Source: Natrinema amylolyticus_A (lineage in GTDB: Archaea > Halobacteriota > Halobacteria > Halobacteriales > Natrialbaceae). Taken from it: a stretch of DNA of 64,000 nt. The position numbers and the translations under genes were made by a program. The stretch spans positions 248,001-312,000 of the forward strand of contig NZ_JBHUDI010000004.1 of assembly GCF_042678045.1 (NCBI RefSeq), in the 5' to 3' direction. The notes beneath the pieces are model-generated. The model was not told where the DNA came from and ran no database searches. It saw nothing but the letters and a program-made list of their open reading frames with translations. Below, one piece after another: positions 1-7,593 of this stretch. Position 1 is the first letter of the stretch; each line of letters starts with the position of its first letter.

Positions 1-95
1 CCTTCGACGCGGAGACGGTCCATCGAACTGCGCTGGCCCATCTCGAAGGCGAGTTCGCTGAAATCGCGACGACCGCCCAGCTCCTCGAGGACTGA
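1..95 (+). CDS. 3' end of an unidentified CDS
   Basis: Only the last 30 codons lie in the window; the reading frame begins at base 3 and stops with TGA at 93-95. The peptide is Glu/Ala/Thr-rich and ends in TTAQLLED, which looks like an amphipathic C-terminal helix. It reads toward coaD, which has its own TATA box, so the two genes are probably separate transcripts. Too little is visible to name a family. Confidence 0.6.
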   Translation, partial: FDAETVHRTALAHLEGEFAEIATTAQLLED

Positions 96-143
96 TCCGC
101 CGATCGCGATCCGTCATCGCCGTCGATTCGCGGGTCGCAGTGC

Positions 144-150
144 TATTATA
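144..150 (+). promoter_or_regulatory. TATA box of coaD
   Basis: TATTATA centred about 27 nt upstream of the ATG at 175. That spacing puts transcription start on or next to the start codon, so the mRNA is expected to be leaderless. This supports ATG 175 over the in-frame GTG at 160. Confidence 0.6.
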
Positions 151-174
151 GGCCTGCTCGTGACACGACATCGT

Positions 175-642
175 ATGCGAGTCGTTGTCGCCGGCACGTT
201 CGGGCCGCTCCACGACGGTCATCGGTCTCTGTTCGAACACGCACTCCGGTTCGGCACGGACGGCGTCGTCGTCGCGCTGACGAGCGACGACCTCGCGACC
301 GAGACGCGCCACGAGCCGCGGCCGATTCCACCGTTCGACGACCGAGTGGGTGCCGTGACAGACGCCATTGCGGACCTCGACGAGTGGGATCGCGACGTCG
401 AAATTCGGCGACTCGAGACCGAAGCCGGGATCGCGGCGACCGACCCCGCGATCGACGCGCTGGTAGTCTCCCCCGAAACGGCTCCCGAACTCGAGGAAAT
501 CAACGACCAGCGGCGCGATCGAGGCCTCGAGCCGCTCTCGGGGATCGTCGCGCCCTACGTCTACGCCGACGATGGCGAGCGAATCTCGTCGACGCGGATC
601 GTCAAGGGGGAGATCGACGAACACGGTCGGCTGCTCGCGTAG
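175..642 (+). CDS. coaD: Phosphopantetheine adenylyltransferase (archaeal CoaD type)
   Basis: Cytosolic nucleotidyltransferase that transfers AMP from ATP to 4'-phosphopantetheine, giving dephospho-CoA, the penultimate step of coenzyme A synthesis. The 155-residue protein opens with GTFGPLHDGH (residues 7-16), carrying the HxGH-type ATP-binding signature of the cytidylyltransferase-like fold, and ends with an ISSTRI motif (about 137-142), the second family signature. Length fits archaeal CoaD. An in-frame GTG at 160 would add five residues, but the TATA box at 144-150 places transcription start near 175, so I chose the ATG. The gene stands alone, with a new gene starting 69 nt downstream. Family assignment is firm; the substrate is inferred from the family. 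Confidence 0.9.
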   Translation: MRVVVAGTFGPLHDGHRSLFEHALRFGTDGVVVALTSDDLATETRHEPRPIPPFDDRVGAVTDAIADLDEWDRDVEIRRLETEAGIAATDPAIDALVVSPETAPELEEINDQRRDRGLEPLSGIVAPYVYADDGERISSTRIVKGEIDEHGRLLA

Positions 643-711
643 CACCCCACCGTGATCGTTGCCTCGTCTATGACACAATAGTAATGGATCGGGAAACAGT
701 CGTTTTATATA

Positions 712-1122
712 ATGAGTGACGATCGCAGACCGCTGTTGTTCGTGTTGCTGGGCAGCGCGGTGCTTGTGACGGGTGTCCTCCACCTGTCGTTCGTGCCGCG
801 CTATCTGCCCGACGACGTGCTGTTGACCGTGCTGACCCTCGGCACTGGCTGGGCGACGTACACGCTCGTGTTCTACGCGCTCGGGCGGGTGGTCGCTGCA
901 CCTGCCGGACAGGAATTTCCCAATATGCGCGCTGCGGACATCGGAATCGCTGTCCTGCTCGTCTCGCTGCTGTTCTTGTTGGTGTTCGACGCGGTCGGCG
1001 TCCCGCTCGAGGGGCTCGTCGGCGTCTACGCCCTGCCCGCGCTCGGCATCTACGTCGGCCTCGCGCTGATCGGCTGGTCGATCGGCCGCCGAACGGAGGC
1101 GATCAACGAGATCGCCCGGTAA
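712..1122 (+). CDS. Four-TM membrane protein of unknown function
   Basis: The 136-residue product has four hydrophobic segments (roughly 9-27, 36-58, 76-96 and 105-125) joined by short loops, with a charged RR-rich tail after the last. No catalytic or ligand-binding motif is visible and I do not recognise the family. A strong TATA-like run (703-710) lies too close to ATG 712 to serve it by the usual 26-nt spacing. A weaker box near 676-682 would fit, or the true start could lie a few codons downstream. It converges with the universal stress gene that ends at 1145. Confidence 0.65.
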   Translation: MSDDRRPLLFVLLGSAVLVTGVLHLSFVPRYLPDDVLLTVLTLGTGWATYTLVFYALGRVVAAPAGQEFPNMRAADIGIAVLLVSLLFLLVFDAVGVPLEGLVGVYALPALGIYVGLALIGWSIGRRTEAINEIAR

Positions 1123-1144
1123 GTCCGGTCGGCCACCGGACCGC

Positions 1145-1600
1145 TTACGACGCGTCCTCGTCGGGGTGTGCCCCCGAGTTCGCCACCAGCACCGGGATCT
1201 CGCCGAATCGAACGACGTGATCGGTGACGCTGCCCATCGCCAGCCGGTGGACGCCGCCGCGACCGCGCGTGCCCATGACGATCACGTCGGCGTCGATCTC
1301 CCGGGCGTACTCGAGCAGTTCGCTCTCGGGTGGACCTTCGAGGACCGTGCCGGTGACCTCGAGGCCCGCCGCCTCGGCGCGGTCGACGATCGCGTCGACG
1401 TGTTCCTGGGCCCGTCCGCGCATCGCGTCTTCGGCGCTTGCCGCGTCACCGGGGAGTCGGAGGTCGCCGAGCGGGCCGGTATCGGCGACGCAGGCGACGT
1501 GAACTGTCGCGTCGTGGACGGTCGCGAGTTCGATGCCGGTCTCGGCGGCCGCCTCGGCGTGGTCGCTGCCGTCGGTCGGAATCAGAATCGTATCGAACAC
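1145..1600 (-). CDS. Universal stress protein (UspA family)
   Basis: A single-domain 151-residue UspA protein with the alpha/beta nucleotide-binding fold. It starts MFDTILIPTDGSD, the usual first strand and Asp-containing loop, and has the ATP-binding signature G-x2-G-x9-G-(S/T) in GTRGRGGVHRLAMGSVT at about 110-126. It is therefore of the ATP-binding subtype. UspA proteins in haloarchaea are numerous and rarely tied to a specific pathway, so the role (stress or ligand sensing in the cytoplasm) is a family-level statement only. It is transcribed away from the ZIP transporter gene's promoter region and converges with the four-TM gene. A second UspA gene lies at 5709-6125. Confidence 0.88.
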   Translation of the reverse strand: MFDTILIPTDGSDHAEAAAETGIELATVHDATVHVACVADTGPLGDLRLPGDAASAEDAMRGRAQEHVDAIVDRAEAAGLEVTGTVLEGPPESELLEYAREIDADVIVMGTRGRGGVHRLAMGSVTDHVVRFGEIPVLVANSGAHPDEDAS

Positions 1601-1701
1601 TGATCGACCCTACGGCGAGACGCGTAAAATTCCTGCCGGAACGGGAGACTGTCGGGTGGATTCGTCCGGTGCGAACGACGATCCTGACGGATCGTGAGCG
1701 C

Positions 1702-2499
1702 TCAGATGAACGCGAGCGGCACCATGACGAGGATTCCGGCGGCGATGCCGCCGGCGAGTTCCGGCTTGCCGCCGCTTGGGAGCCGCTCGCCGATATCGAG
1801 CGCTTCGGGGACGAACTCCGTGAGGACGAGGTAGATCATCGCGCCGGCGGCGAAGCCGAAGCCGTAAGGCAGGACCTCGCGGGCGTAGCTGACGAATCCG
1901 AACGCGATGACGGCACCGATCGGCTGGGGAAGACTCGAGAAGACCGCCCACCAGACCATCTTCCACTCGGTGACGTCCATCGACCGCAGCGGGATCGAGA
2001 TCGCCGTTCCCTCGGGGATGTTGTGAATCGAAATCGCGATCGTCATGAACACCGCCAGCAGCGGCACGGTAAAGCCGAGGAATTCGGCCCCACCCTCGAG
2101 CCCGAGGTCGGCAAAGGAGACGCCGACGGCGATGCCTTCGGGGAAGCTGTGGACGGTCAACACACCGAGAATGAGCACGAGTTTCTTGAAGTCGGCTTCC
2201 TCGTACTGTCGCGGGTCGATCTCGGCGTCCATCAGGACGTCGTGGGCGATGACGACCAGCGCGACGCCGGCGATCATGCCGATCCCGATCTCGAGGGGCG
2301 TTCCTTCGGCCAGCCCCTCGTCGATGAGCCCGAACGTCGACGCCGAGAGCATGATGCCCGAGGACAGCCCCCAGAGGACCACGTTGTACCGGTCGCTGAT
2401 GTCGTCGAAGAAGAAAAACGGGATCGCGCCGAGACCGGTCGCCAGCGCCGTGACAAAGCCGGCGACGAAGACGAGCACGAGGTTCTCCAGCAGTACCAT
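1702..2499 (-). CDS. ZIP family metal transporter
   Basis: The 265-residue polytopic membrane protein has about eight hydrophobic segments and the two ZIP metal-site helices: HSFPEG in TM4 (residues 117-122) and HNIPEG in TM5 (159-164). Both carry the His and Glu residues that form the binuclear metal centre. ZIP carriers import divalent cations such as Zn2+, Fe2+ or Mn2+; the substrate cannot be read from the sequence. The cytoplasmic loop between TM3 and TM4 is short and acidic rather than His-rich. A TATA box about 25 nt upstream of ATG 2499 predicts a leaderless transcript. The neighbouring potassium channel is divergent and shares the intergenic region. Confidence 0.9.
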   Translation of the reverse strand: MVLLENLVLVFVAGFVTALATGLGAIPFFFFDDISDRYNVVLWGLSSGIMLSASTFGLIDEGLAEGTPLEIGIGMIAGVALVVIAHDVLMDAEIDPRQYEEADFKKLVLILGVLTVHSFPEGIAVGVSFADLGLEGGAEFLGFTVPLLAVFMTIAISIHNIPEGTAISIPLRSMDVTEWKMVWWAVFSSLPQPIGAVIAFGFVSYAREVLPYGFGFAAGAMIYLVLTEFVPEALDIGERLPSGGKPELAGGIAAGILVMVPLAFI

Positions 2500-2522
2500 C
2501 TACCGAAGTATTCGCTCCGATG

Positions 2523-2528
2523 TATAAA
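2523..2528 (-). promoter_or_regulatory. TATA box of the ZIP transporter gene
   Basis: On the minus strand the sequence reads TTTATA, centred about 26 nt upstream of the start codon at 2499, which fits a leaderless haloarchaeal promoter. Confidence 0.55.
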
Positions 2529-2650
2529 TCGGCGGCGATGGCAGCGGCGGATTTCGTTGTGGTTTCGCCGGGTTCGAACCGGATGAGCGAACTCGAGTGC
2601 TCCCCCAGCCGACCGGTACCGTCAACAGCCAGCCGCCGAATAGGTCGTGT

Positions 2651-4291
2651 ATGTCACTGTGGCGCTCACGTCGAACCGGTTACTACATCCTGCTGGTAGC
2701 CGTGACCACCGTCATCGCCACGTTCCTCTACAACTACGGGATGGCGACGCTGGAGAACCGCCCACAACCGCTGTACCGGTCGCTCGAGGTCGTCTTTCAG
2801 ACGTACACGACGACGGGCTACGGGGAGGATGCACCCTGGAGTACGCCCCACATGAACCTGCTGATGATCGCGCTCCAGCTCACGGGGATCGGGCTGATCC
2901 TCACCGGGGTCGACGTCTTCGCCGTTCCGTGGCTCCGGAACGCCCTCGAGACGACGGCGCCGACGACCGCTCCCGACGTCGCGGACCACGTCGTCATCTG
3001 TGAATACACGTCCCGTGGCGAGGCGTTCATCGAGGAACTCGAGTCGCGCGACCGGGAGTACGTCGTCGTCGAACCCGACGAGGAGACGGCGATGGACCTC
3101 CACGAGGCCGACCACCGGGTCGTTTACGGCGATCCGGAGTCGACGACGGTACTCGAGAACGCGGGGATCGAGCGGGCGACGGCGGTCGTGGCCGATTCGG
3201 CCGACGACATGAACGCGAGTATCGTCCTCTCGGCTCGCGCAGCGAACCCCGACGTGCGGATCGTGACGCTCGTCGAAGAGCAGCGCCTCGGGGAGTACCA
3301 CCGGATCGCCGGCGCGGACGAGGTGCTTTCGCCGCGTCAGCTGCTCGGCGAGAGTCTCGCACACCGGGTGCCGACGGCCGTGACGACCGCGGTCGACGAG
3401 GGCATCGAGATCGGGAACGATCTGGAACTGGTCGAGCTGTCGATCGCCGAGGGGAGCGAGCTGGCCGGTCGGACTGCCGGCGAGATTCGGCTTCGAGAAG
3501 CGTACGGCGTGGACGGCATCGGTGCCTGGTTCGGCGGCACGTTCGAGAGCCCGATCCCGAACGATCGGGAACTCGATACCGAGACGCGACTGCTCGTCGC
3601 GGGGGAACCGGATCGGATCGACGAACTCCGGGCGAAAGCGACGTCGACGGTCCTGCCGTTTGCGGCCCAGCACGCCATTATCGCCGGCTACGGTGAGTCC
3701 GGCGAGGCGGCCGGCGATGCACTCGCGGAGACGAACACGCGCGTAACCGTCCTCGACACCCTCGAGATGGAGGGCGTCGACGTGGTCGGAGACGCTCGTG
3801 ACCCGACGACGGTCCGCGAGGCAGGGATCGACGACGCCTCGACGGTGATCGTGACCCTCGACGACGATACGACCGCGATCTTCGCGACGCTCGTCGCGCG
3901 AGATCTGAACTCGTCGGCTACGATCGTCGTCCGGGCGAACAACCCGGAGAACGTCCAGAAGTTGTATCGCGCCGGCGCCGACTACGTCCAGTCGCTGGCG
4001 ACGGTCAGCGGTCGGATGCTCGCCTCGACCGTGTTCGAAGACGAGGAAGTCTTGGCCGTCGACAGACAGATCGACGTCGTGAGAGTTCCTGTCGGCCGGT
4101 TGGCAGGCCAGACGGTCGTCGACGCGACTGTTCGTACTCGGACGGGCTGTACCGTCCTCGCCGTGCGCAGAGACGGTGAGACGATCACGGACTTCGATCC
4201 GGCATCGTTCGTCTTCGACGCCGACGACGAGGTGATCCTCGCGGGGACGGACGACAGCGTTCGATCGTTCGAAGCGCAGTTTCTCGCCTGA
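2651..4291 (+). CDS. Two-TM potassium channel with duplicated RCK/TrkA domains
   Basis: The 546-residue protein contains TM1 (about 11-29), a pore loop with the K+ selectivity filter TTTGYGED (53-60) and TM2 (about 68-90). Two tandem RCK modules follow: RCK1 (about 98-215) with a TrkA-C part to about 330, and RCK2 (about 343-460) with a second TrkA-C part to the end. RCK2 keeps a Rossmann glycine motif (GYGESG). RCK1 has CEYTSRG in its place, so it has probably lost nucleotide binding. The channel would conduct K+ across the membrane under ligand control, relevant to a salt-in osmotic strategy. ATG 2651 was chosen because an upstream in-frame extension to 2597 has non-membrane, low-complexity sequence. 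Confidence 0.88.
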   Translation: MSLWRSRRTGYYILLVAVTTVIATFLYNYGMATLENRPQPLYRSLEVVFQTYTTTGYGEDAPWSTPHMNLLMIALQLTGIGLILTGVDVFAVPWLRNALETTAPTTAPDVADHVVICEYTSRGEAFIEELESRDREYVVVEPDEETAMDLHEADHRVVYGDPESTTVLENAGIERATAVVADSADDMNASIVLSARAANPDVRIVTLVEEQRLGEYHRIAGADEVLSPRQLLGESLAHRVPTAVTTAVDEGIEIGNDLELVELSIAEGSELAGRTAGEIRLREAYGVDGIGAWFGGTFESPIPNDRELDTETRLLVAGEPDRIDELRAKATSTVLPFAAQHAIIAGYGESGEAAGDALAETNTRVTVLDTLEMEGVDVVGDARDPTTVREAGIDDASTVIVTLDDDTTAIFATLVARDLNSSATIVVRANNPENVQKLYRAGADYVQSLATVSGRMLASTVFEDEEVLAVDRQIDVVRVPVGRLAGQTVVDATVRTRTGCTVLAVRRDGETITDFDPASFVFDADDEVILAGTDDSVRSFEAQFLA

Positions 4292-4315
4292 ATCCGCCAC
4301 TGCAGCGTCGACGAA

Positions 4316-5566
4316 CTACAGGAGAGAGCCGAGATCGAGATTCAACTGCTGTTTCGCGAACCGGGCGAGCAAGGACACGTCGTCCGTATCGAACAGGCGT
4401 GCGATGGCGCGGATATCGCCTTTGTTCGCTCTGGCTAGCGTGTCGTTGTCGAGTCGCTGCAGATCCCGCATGAGCTTGTCGTAACGTTCGTTCGAGGCGA
4501 GATAGAGGAGTTGGGTCATCAACAACCGCCTGTTCGCGTTGGGTGCGACGTCACGGTGCCAGAGGGTCTCGTAGACGTCGAGGTTCTCGGCGGTCGGTTC
4601 GACGCTGTCGTGTTTGAGACAGCTATCGGCAGTGGCGGCGGCCGCACGACCGGACAGCATACACTTGTGGATACCCTCTCCCCACAGCGGATCGATGGAG
4701 GGCACGGTGTCGCCGATCGCCATGAACCGATCGGTGTGTAACTGGTCGGGTGCCTGAATGTGGGCCGAGCCACGGTGTTGCTTGCCCTCGAGTCGCGTGG
4801 CGTTCCGGAAGCGCGGGTCCGTCTCGAGCCAGTGGTCGAGGTAGTCGTCGATGGTGAAATCGTTCCGGCTGTACTGGTCGTGACTGCCGTTCTGGATGTA
4901 GCAGAGGCCGACCTTGGCGGTGTCCTCGCCGGTGTGGAAGATCCAGGAGTAGCCGCCAGGAGCGATATTGTGGTCGAGGCGTAGCATCATCGCGTCGTGG
5001 AGGTCCGCAAAGCCAGGGCGGTCGATGTCGATCCCTTCGAACTCGTACTCGATGCCGATGGCGTGGTTCTCGCGTTTGAGATCGACGACGCCGAGTTGCT
5101 TCGCGAGAGGCGCGCTCGGCCCGGTCGCGTCGATGACGATGTCGCCGTAGACCTCCTCGTCGCCGTTGTAAGTGACGCCGGCGATCTCACCGTTCTCCAT
5201 GATCGGCCCGGTGACGCGGGCGTCGAACCGGTACTCGGCACCGTCCTCGTGGCTGTCTTTGACGAGGAAGCGTTTGAAGTCGGCAAACTCCAGCACCGCA
5301 CCGGTCTGCTCGCGAACGTAGTGTTCCGTCGGGGACTCGAGGACGACGCTGTCGGTATACTGCATCACCACGTCGTCGGGGATGCCGAAGGCGGCCATCA
5401 TGGAGTGGAAGGTCCCTGCGGTGGACTTGTTGCTCTGGCGGGGGAACTCCTCTTCGGCCTCGGTCTCGAGGACGACGACGTCGTACCCTCTGGCGGCGAG
5501 ATCGCGGGCACATTGTGCGCCGGCGGGACCGGCACCGGCGATGACTACGTCGTAGCGGTCGTTCAT
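4316..5566 (-). CDS. Geranylgeranyl reductase family FAD oxidoreductase
   Basis: A flavoprotein of the geranylgeranyl reductase/digeranylgeranylglycerophospholipid reductase family, 416 residues. These enzymes saturate the isoprenoid chains of archaeal membrane lipids or of quinone side chains. Visible features are the N-terminal FAD-binding motif GAGPAG (11-16), an acidic strand end (LETEAEEE) that binds the ribose, and the second FAD segment around MAIGDTVPSIDPLWGEG with the GD motif. Length is typical. The promoter box at 5589-5596 implies a leaderless mRNA from ATG 5566. A family A repeat element (5621-5703) sits just upstream. Which double bonds it reduces (phospholipid, menaquinone or free geranylgeranyl-PP) cannot be decided. 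Confidence 0.85.
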   Translation of the reverse strand: MNDRYDVVIAGAGPAGAQCARDLAARGYDVVVLETEAEEEFPRQSNKSTAGTFHSMMAAFGIPDDVVMQYTDSVVLESPTEHYVREQTGAVLEFADFKRFLVKDSHEDGAEYRFDARVTGPIMENGEIAGVTYNGDEEVYGDIVIDATGPSAPLAKQLGVVDLKRENHAIGIEYEFEGIDIDRPGFADLHDAMMLRLDHNIAPGGYSWIFHTGEDTAKVGLCYIQNGSHDQYSRNDFTIDDYLDHWLETDPRFRNATRLEGKQHRGSAHIQAPDQLHTDRFMAIGDTVPSIDPLWGEGIHKCMLSGRAAAATADSCLKHDSVEPTAENLDVYETLWHRDVAPNANRRLLMTQLLYLASNERYDKLMRDLQRLDNDTLARANKGDIRAIARLFDTDDVSLLARFAKQQLNLDLGSLL

Positions 5567-5588
5567 GTAATCTGGACTGTAGTGGTCC

Positions 5589-5596
5589 CTAATTAG
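5589..5596 (-). promoter_or_regulatory. TATA-like box of the geranylgeranyl reductase gene
   Basis: CTAATTAG (its own reverse complement) is centred about 26 nt upstream of ATG 5566 on the minus strand, consistent with a leaderless promoter. Confidence 0.5.
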
Positions 5597-5620
5597 TTTG
5601 TCCTGTTGCGGTCGACGGTG

Positions 5621-5703
5621 TGATACGGTCTGCTGTCACTGGTTCCCGACGCACCCGCAGTACGGTCGCGATTGCGCCGGTATTGACGGGCAGCGGCCCG
5701 TAT
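5621..5703. repeat. Family A terminal-inverted-repeat element, copy 1
   Basis: An intergenic element of about 83 nt that begins TGATACGGTCTGCTGTCAC and ends GGGCAGCGGCCCGTAT. The reverse complement of the right end matches the left end at 12 of 16 positions. The left 17 nt are identical to the copy at 59366, and both share an internal GCACCC-CAG block. It lies between the uspA stop (5709) and the promoter of the geranylgeranyl reductase gene. No coding potential. Confidence 0.6.
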
Positions 5704-5708
5704 GACGG

Positions 5709-6125
5709 CTACCGCACGATCGTTACGGGTACGGGGGCCTGTCGAGCGACCCGTTCTGCGACGCTGCCGAGCAAGACTCGCGAGAAGCCGGACCGGCCGT
5801 GGCTGCCCACGACGATCAGGTCGAGCTCCTTGTCCGCCGCGTAGTCGACGATGGTGTCCGCCGGCTGACCGACGGTCACGTCCGTCTCGATCGAACAGCC
5901 ACGCTCCGCTGCCCGGTCTTTGGCTTCCGCGAGTAACTCCTTGGCGTCCTCGCGCTGGCGTTCGAGCAGGTCCGACGGACCCACGTGTGCGATCTCGCCG
6001 TAGCCGCTGCTCGTCGGATCGACGGCGTGGATGACCGTGATGTCGTCGTCGGCGTGTTCCGTACATGCGAACTCGAGTGCCGCCCACCCCGGCTCCGAGT
6101 CGTCGAGGGCGACCAGTAAGTGCAT
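5709..6125 (-). CDS. Universal stress protein (UspA family)
   Basis: A 138-residue single UspA domain. It starts MHLLVALDDSEPG (first strand and Asp loop) and carries GSHGRSGFSRVLLGSVAE (about 107-124), the G-x2-G-x9-G-S ATP-binding signature. The protein is therefore probably an ATP-binding cytosolic Usp. It differs clearly from the Usp at 1145-1600 in the central region, so the two are paralogues rather than a recent duplication. The stop codon is followed within 6 nt by a family A repeat element. Specific function unknown. Confidence 0.88.
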   Translation of the reverse strand: MHLLVALDDSEPGWAALEFACTEHADDDITVIHAVDPTSSGYGEIAHVGPSDLLERQREDAKELLAEAKDRAAERGCSIETDVTVGQPADTIVDYAADKELDLIVVGSHGRSGFSRVLLGSVAERVARQAPVPVTIVR

Positions 6126-6217
6126 ACTGATACGTACGCGGACCAGTTACTTGAGTGTCAGCCACACACTGACCCGGATCGGGCGACCGATACCGCACGC
6201 GTCGGCTGACGACGGGG

Positions 6218-6910
6218 TCAGCGACTCGCGTCGGCTGTCGGCACGGCGGTCGCGATCGACCGGAGCCACGCCTCGCGGTCGTCGGCCTCGATGGCCGCGG
6301 AGGCGGCCCCCGTCGCGTCGACGCCGCAGTCGAACGCGCGGGCGACGTCTTCGGCGGTTCGGATGCCGCCGCCGACGAACGTCCGCGTCTCGGCGGCCTC
6401 GTCGGCGACCGTCTCGACGAACGTCTCGATCCGTTCGGGATGCGTTCGGACCATCCCCTCGTCGGTGGCGATGTCGGCTGGCCGTTCGAACAGCAGCCAG
6501 TCGGGGTCAGCGGCCAGTGCCATCCGGGCCGTCGTGAGCCCCTCGACGGCGACGATCGACTCGAGCCCCAGGTCCCCACAGCGGTCGACGGCGCGGGCGA
6601 CGGCCGTGAAGGCGGCCTCGTTCTCCGGGTGGGAGACGAACACCGCGTCGGCACCTGCGTCCGCGACCGCCTCGAGGGTGACGTCGCCTATCCCGCTCTC
6701 GGCTCGTGGGACGGCGGTCTGGGCGACGATCGGCAGGTCGGTCCGTTCGGCGATGCGCCGGAGATCGGGAAGCTGAGGTGCGACGGCGAAGCGACTACCG
6801 GTCTCGTCGCGGACCCGCTCGATCGTCTCGGCGAACGCGAGCGCGTCGTCGCCGGTCGTCCCTGCGTACGTCTTGTAGTTGACGAGGAAAACGGGGTCTG
6901 CGAGCCCCAT
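6218..6910 (-). CDS. Divergent triosephosphate isomerase-like protein
   Basis: The 230-residue TIM-barrel protein resembles archaeal triosephosphate isomerase: Lys13 in NYKTY, His94 in VSHPENE and Glu142 in FERPAD align with the catalytic Lys, His and Glu, and VAPQLPDLRRIAE matches the archaeal family well. However, the segments around the phosphate-gripping loop differ from the usual archaeal versions: the AQH...TGH stretch is replaced and VEPPxLIGTG is replaced by FERPADIATD. I therefore call it a paralogue whose substrate may differ from glyceraldehyde-3-phosphate/DHAP. The start is ATG 6910, 4 nt after the stop of the 49-residue gene upstream, so the two form an operon. A haloarchaeon would be expected to carry a canonical tpiA elsewhere. 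Confidence 0.7.
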   Translation of the reverse strand: MGLADPVFLVNYKTYAGTTGDDALAFAETIERVRDETGSRFAVAPQLPDLRRIAERTDLPIVAQTAVPRAESGIGDVTLEAVADAGADAVFVSHPENEAAFTAVARAVDRCGDLGLESIVAVEGLTTARMALAADPDWLLFERPADIATDEGMVRTHPERIETFVETVADEAAETRTFVGGGIRTAEDVARAFDCGVDATGAASAAIEADDREAWLRSIATAVPTADASR

Positions 6911-6914
6911 CCGT

Positions 6915-7064
6915 CTATTCGGAGTAGCCTTCCTGCAGGAACGCGCCTTCGGTCTCGTACATCGAGACGAGTTCCTCGATGAATTCTTCGGGTGTCTCAC
7001 CCTCCTCGCAGTGGCTTTCGAGTCGATCCATCAGGTCGTCACTGATCTCGAGTGTCTGAGTCAT
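6915..7064 (-). CDS. 49-residue acidic small protein (DUF7557-like)
   Basis: A short gene encoding a 49-residue protein that starts MTQTLEISDDLMDRLESH and ends AFLQEGYSE. The beta-strand-like LEIS segment followed by two predicted helices resembles the ribbon-helix-helix/antitoxin-like small proteins that I recall as DUF7557 in haloarchaea. No toxin gene is adjacent. It overlaps nothing, and its TAG stop lies 4 nt from the start of the TIM-like gene, indicating co-transcription and perhaps translational coupling. A GC-rich hairpin (GCGGG-AAA-CCCGC, 7077-7089) sits just upstream of the start. Function unknown; a DNA-binding or regulatory role is only inference. Confidence 0.75.
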   Translation of the reverse strand: MTQTLEISDDLMDRLESHCEEGETPEEFIEELVSMYETEGAFLQEGYSE

Positions 7065-7237
7065 GGATTATCGTCTGCGGGAAACCCGCGTCGGTCGAAG
7101 TATCGGCACCCGTCGTCAAATAGACCAGGGGCGCGCGCGACGGATCCCCCGTCTGGACACGAGCGGGATGACCCTTGACCGACAGACCAGCACGGGACGG
7201 CCGTCGACTTACCCGGCCGGTCGGCGTAGCCGTCGAC

Positions 7238-7477
7238 ATGACGGCACCACTGACCCACGACGACATCGGTAAAACAGTCGTCGACGCCGACGGAAAGGAA
7301 CTCGGGATTATCGCCAGCGTCGACGACGACAGCGCGGCCGTAGATCCGAACCCCAGTCTGGTCGAACAGGGACTCGCATCGGTCGGCTGGGAGAGCGAGG
7401 ACAGCGAGGACTACGTCGTTACCGAGGACATGCTCGAGCGGGTCGACGACGAAGTCGTCCTGCGCGGCCGACTCTAA
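7238..7477 (+). CDS. PRC-barrel domain protein
   Basis: A 79-residue acidic protein with the PRC-barrel pattern: LTHDDIGKTVVDADGKELG opens the first strands, followed by IIASVDDDSAAVDP and a short C-terminal beta segment (DDEVVLRGRL). PRC-barrel proteins act as small adaptor domains in RNA processing or membrane-associated complexes; haloarchaea encode several stand-alone ones of unknown role. I use ATG 7238 because the upstream in-frame stretch from 7175 is Arg-rich and unlike the acidic proteome. The TAA stop is followed immediately by a family B repeat element. Confidence 0.75.
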   Translation: MTAPLTHDDIGKTVVDADGKELGIIASVDDDSAAVDPNPSLVEQGLASVGWESEDSEDYVVTEDMLERVDDEVVLRGRL

Positions 7478-7575
7478 TACTACCGGACAGCAGTCAGTGC
7501 GGAGTCGATCGCGACAGCCGGCCGTTGCCGGCGGCGTCCGACCGATCGAGCGTCACATAGTTCTGTCCGGCAGTA
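7478..7575. repeat. Family B terminal-inverted-repeat element, copy 1
   Basis: A 98-nt intergenic element bounded by TACTACCGGACAG and CTGTCCGGCAGTA, which are inverse complements at 12 of 13 positions. It begins directly after the TAA stop of the PRC-barrel gene and ends 18 nt before the convergent membrane gene. The left end, TACTACCGGACAGCAGTC, recurs at 27481 with only two differences over those 18 nt. A strong internal GC-rich stem (GCCGGC...GCCGGC) is also visible. Confidence 0.6.
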
Positions 7576-7593
7576 GAACTCGAGGGGGACAGT

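Noticed and set aside
1438..2586. 382-codon plus-strand frame over the UspA and ZIP genes
   Set aside because: His/Arg-rich, no motif, and it covers two clearly identified genes on the other strand.
2560..2590. tRNA T-arm-like sequence CCGGGTTCGAACCGG
   Set aside because: The 70 nt upstream contain no D-arm, anticodon arm or acceptor stem that pairs with the 3' side; it is a chance palindrome.
2666..4300. 544-codon open frame antisense to the K+ channel gene
   Set aside because: Arg/His/Val-rich shadow of a GC-rich gene with no recognisable motif; the plus-strand frame has clear channel motifs.
6915..7064. Toxin-antitoxin pair with the 49-residue protein as antitoxin
   Set aside because: The only neighbour in the operon is a TIM-barrel enzyme; no toxin-like gene is present.
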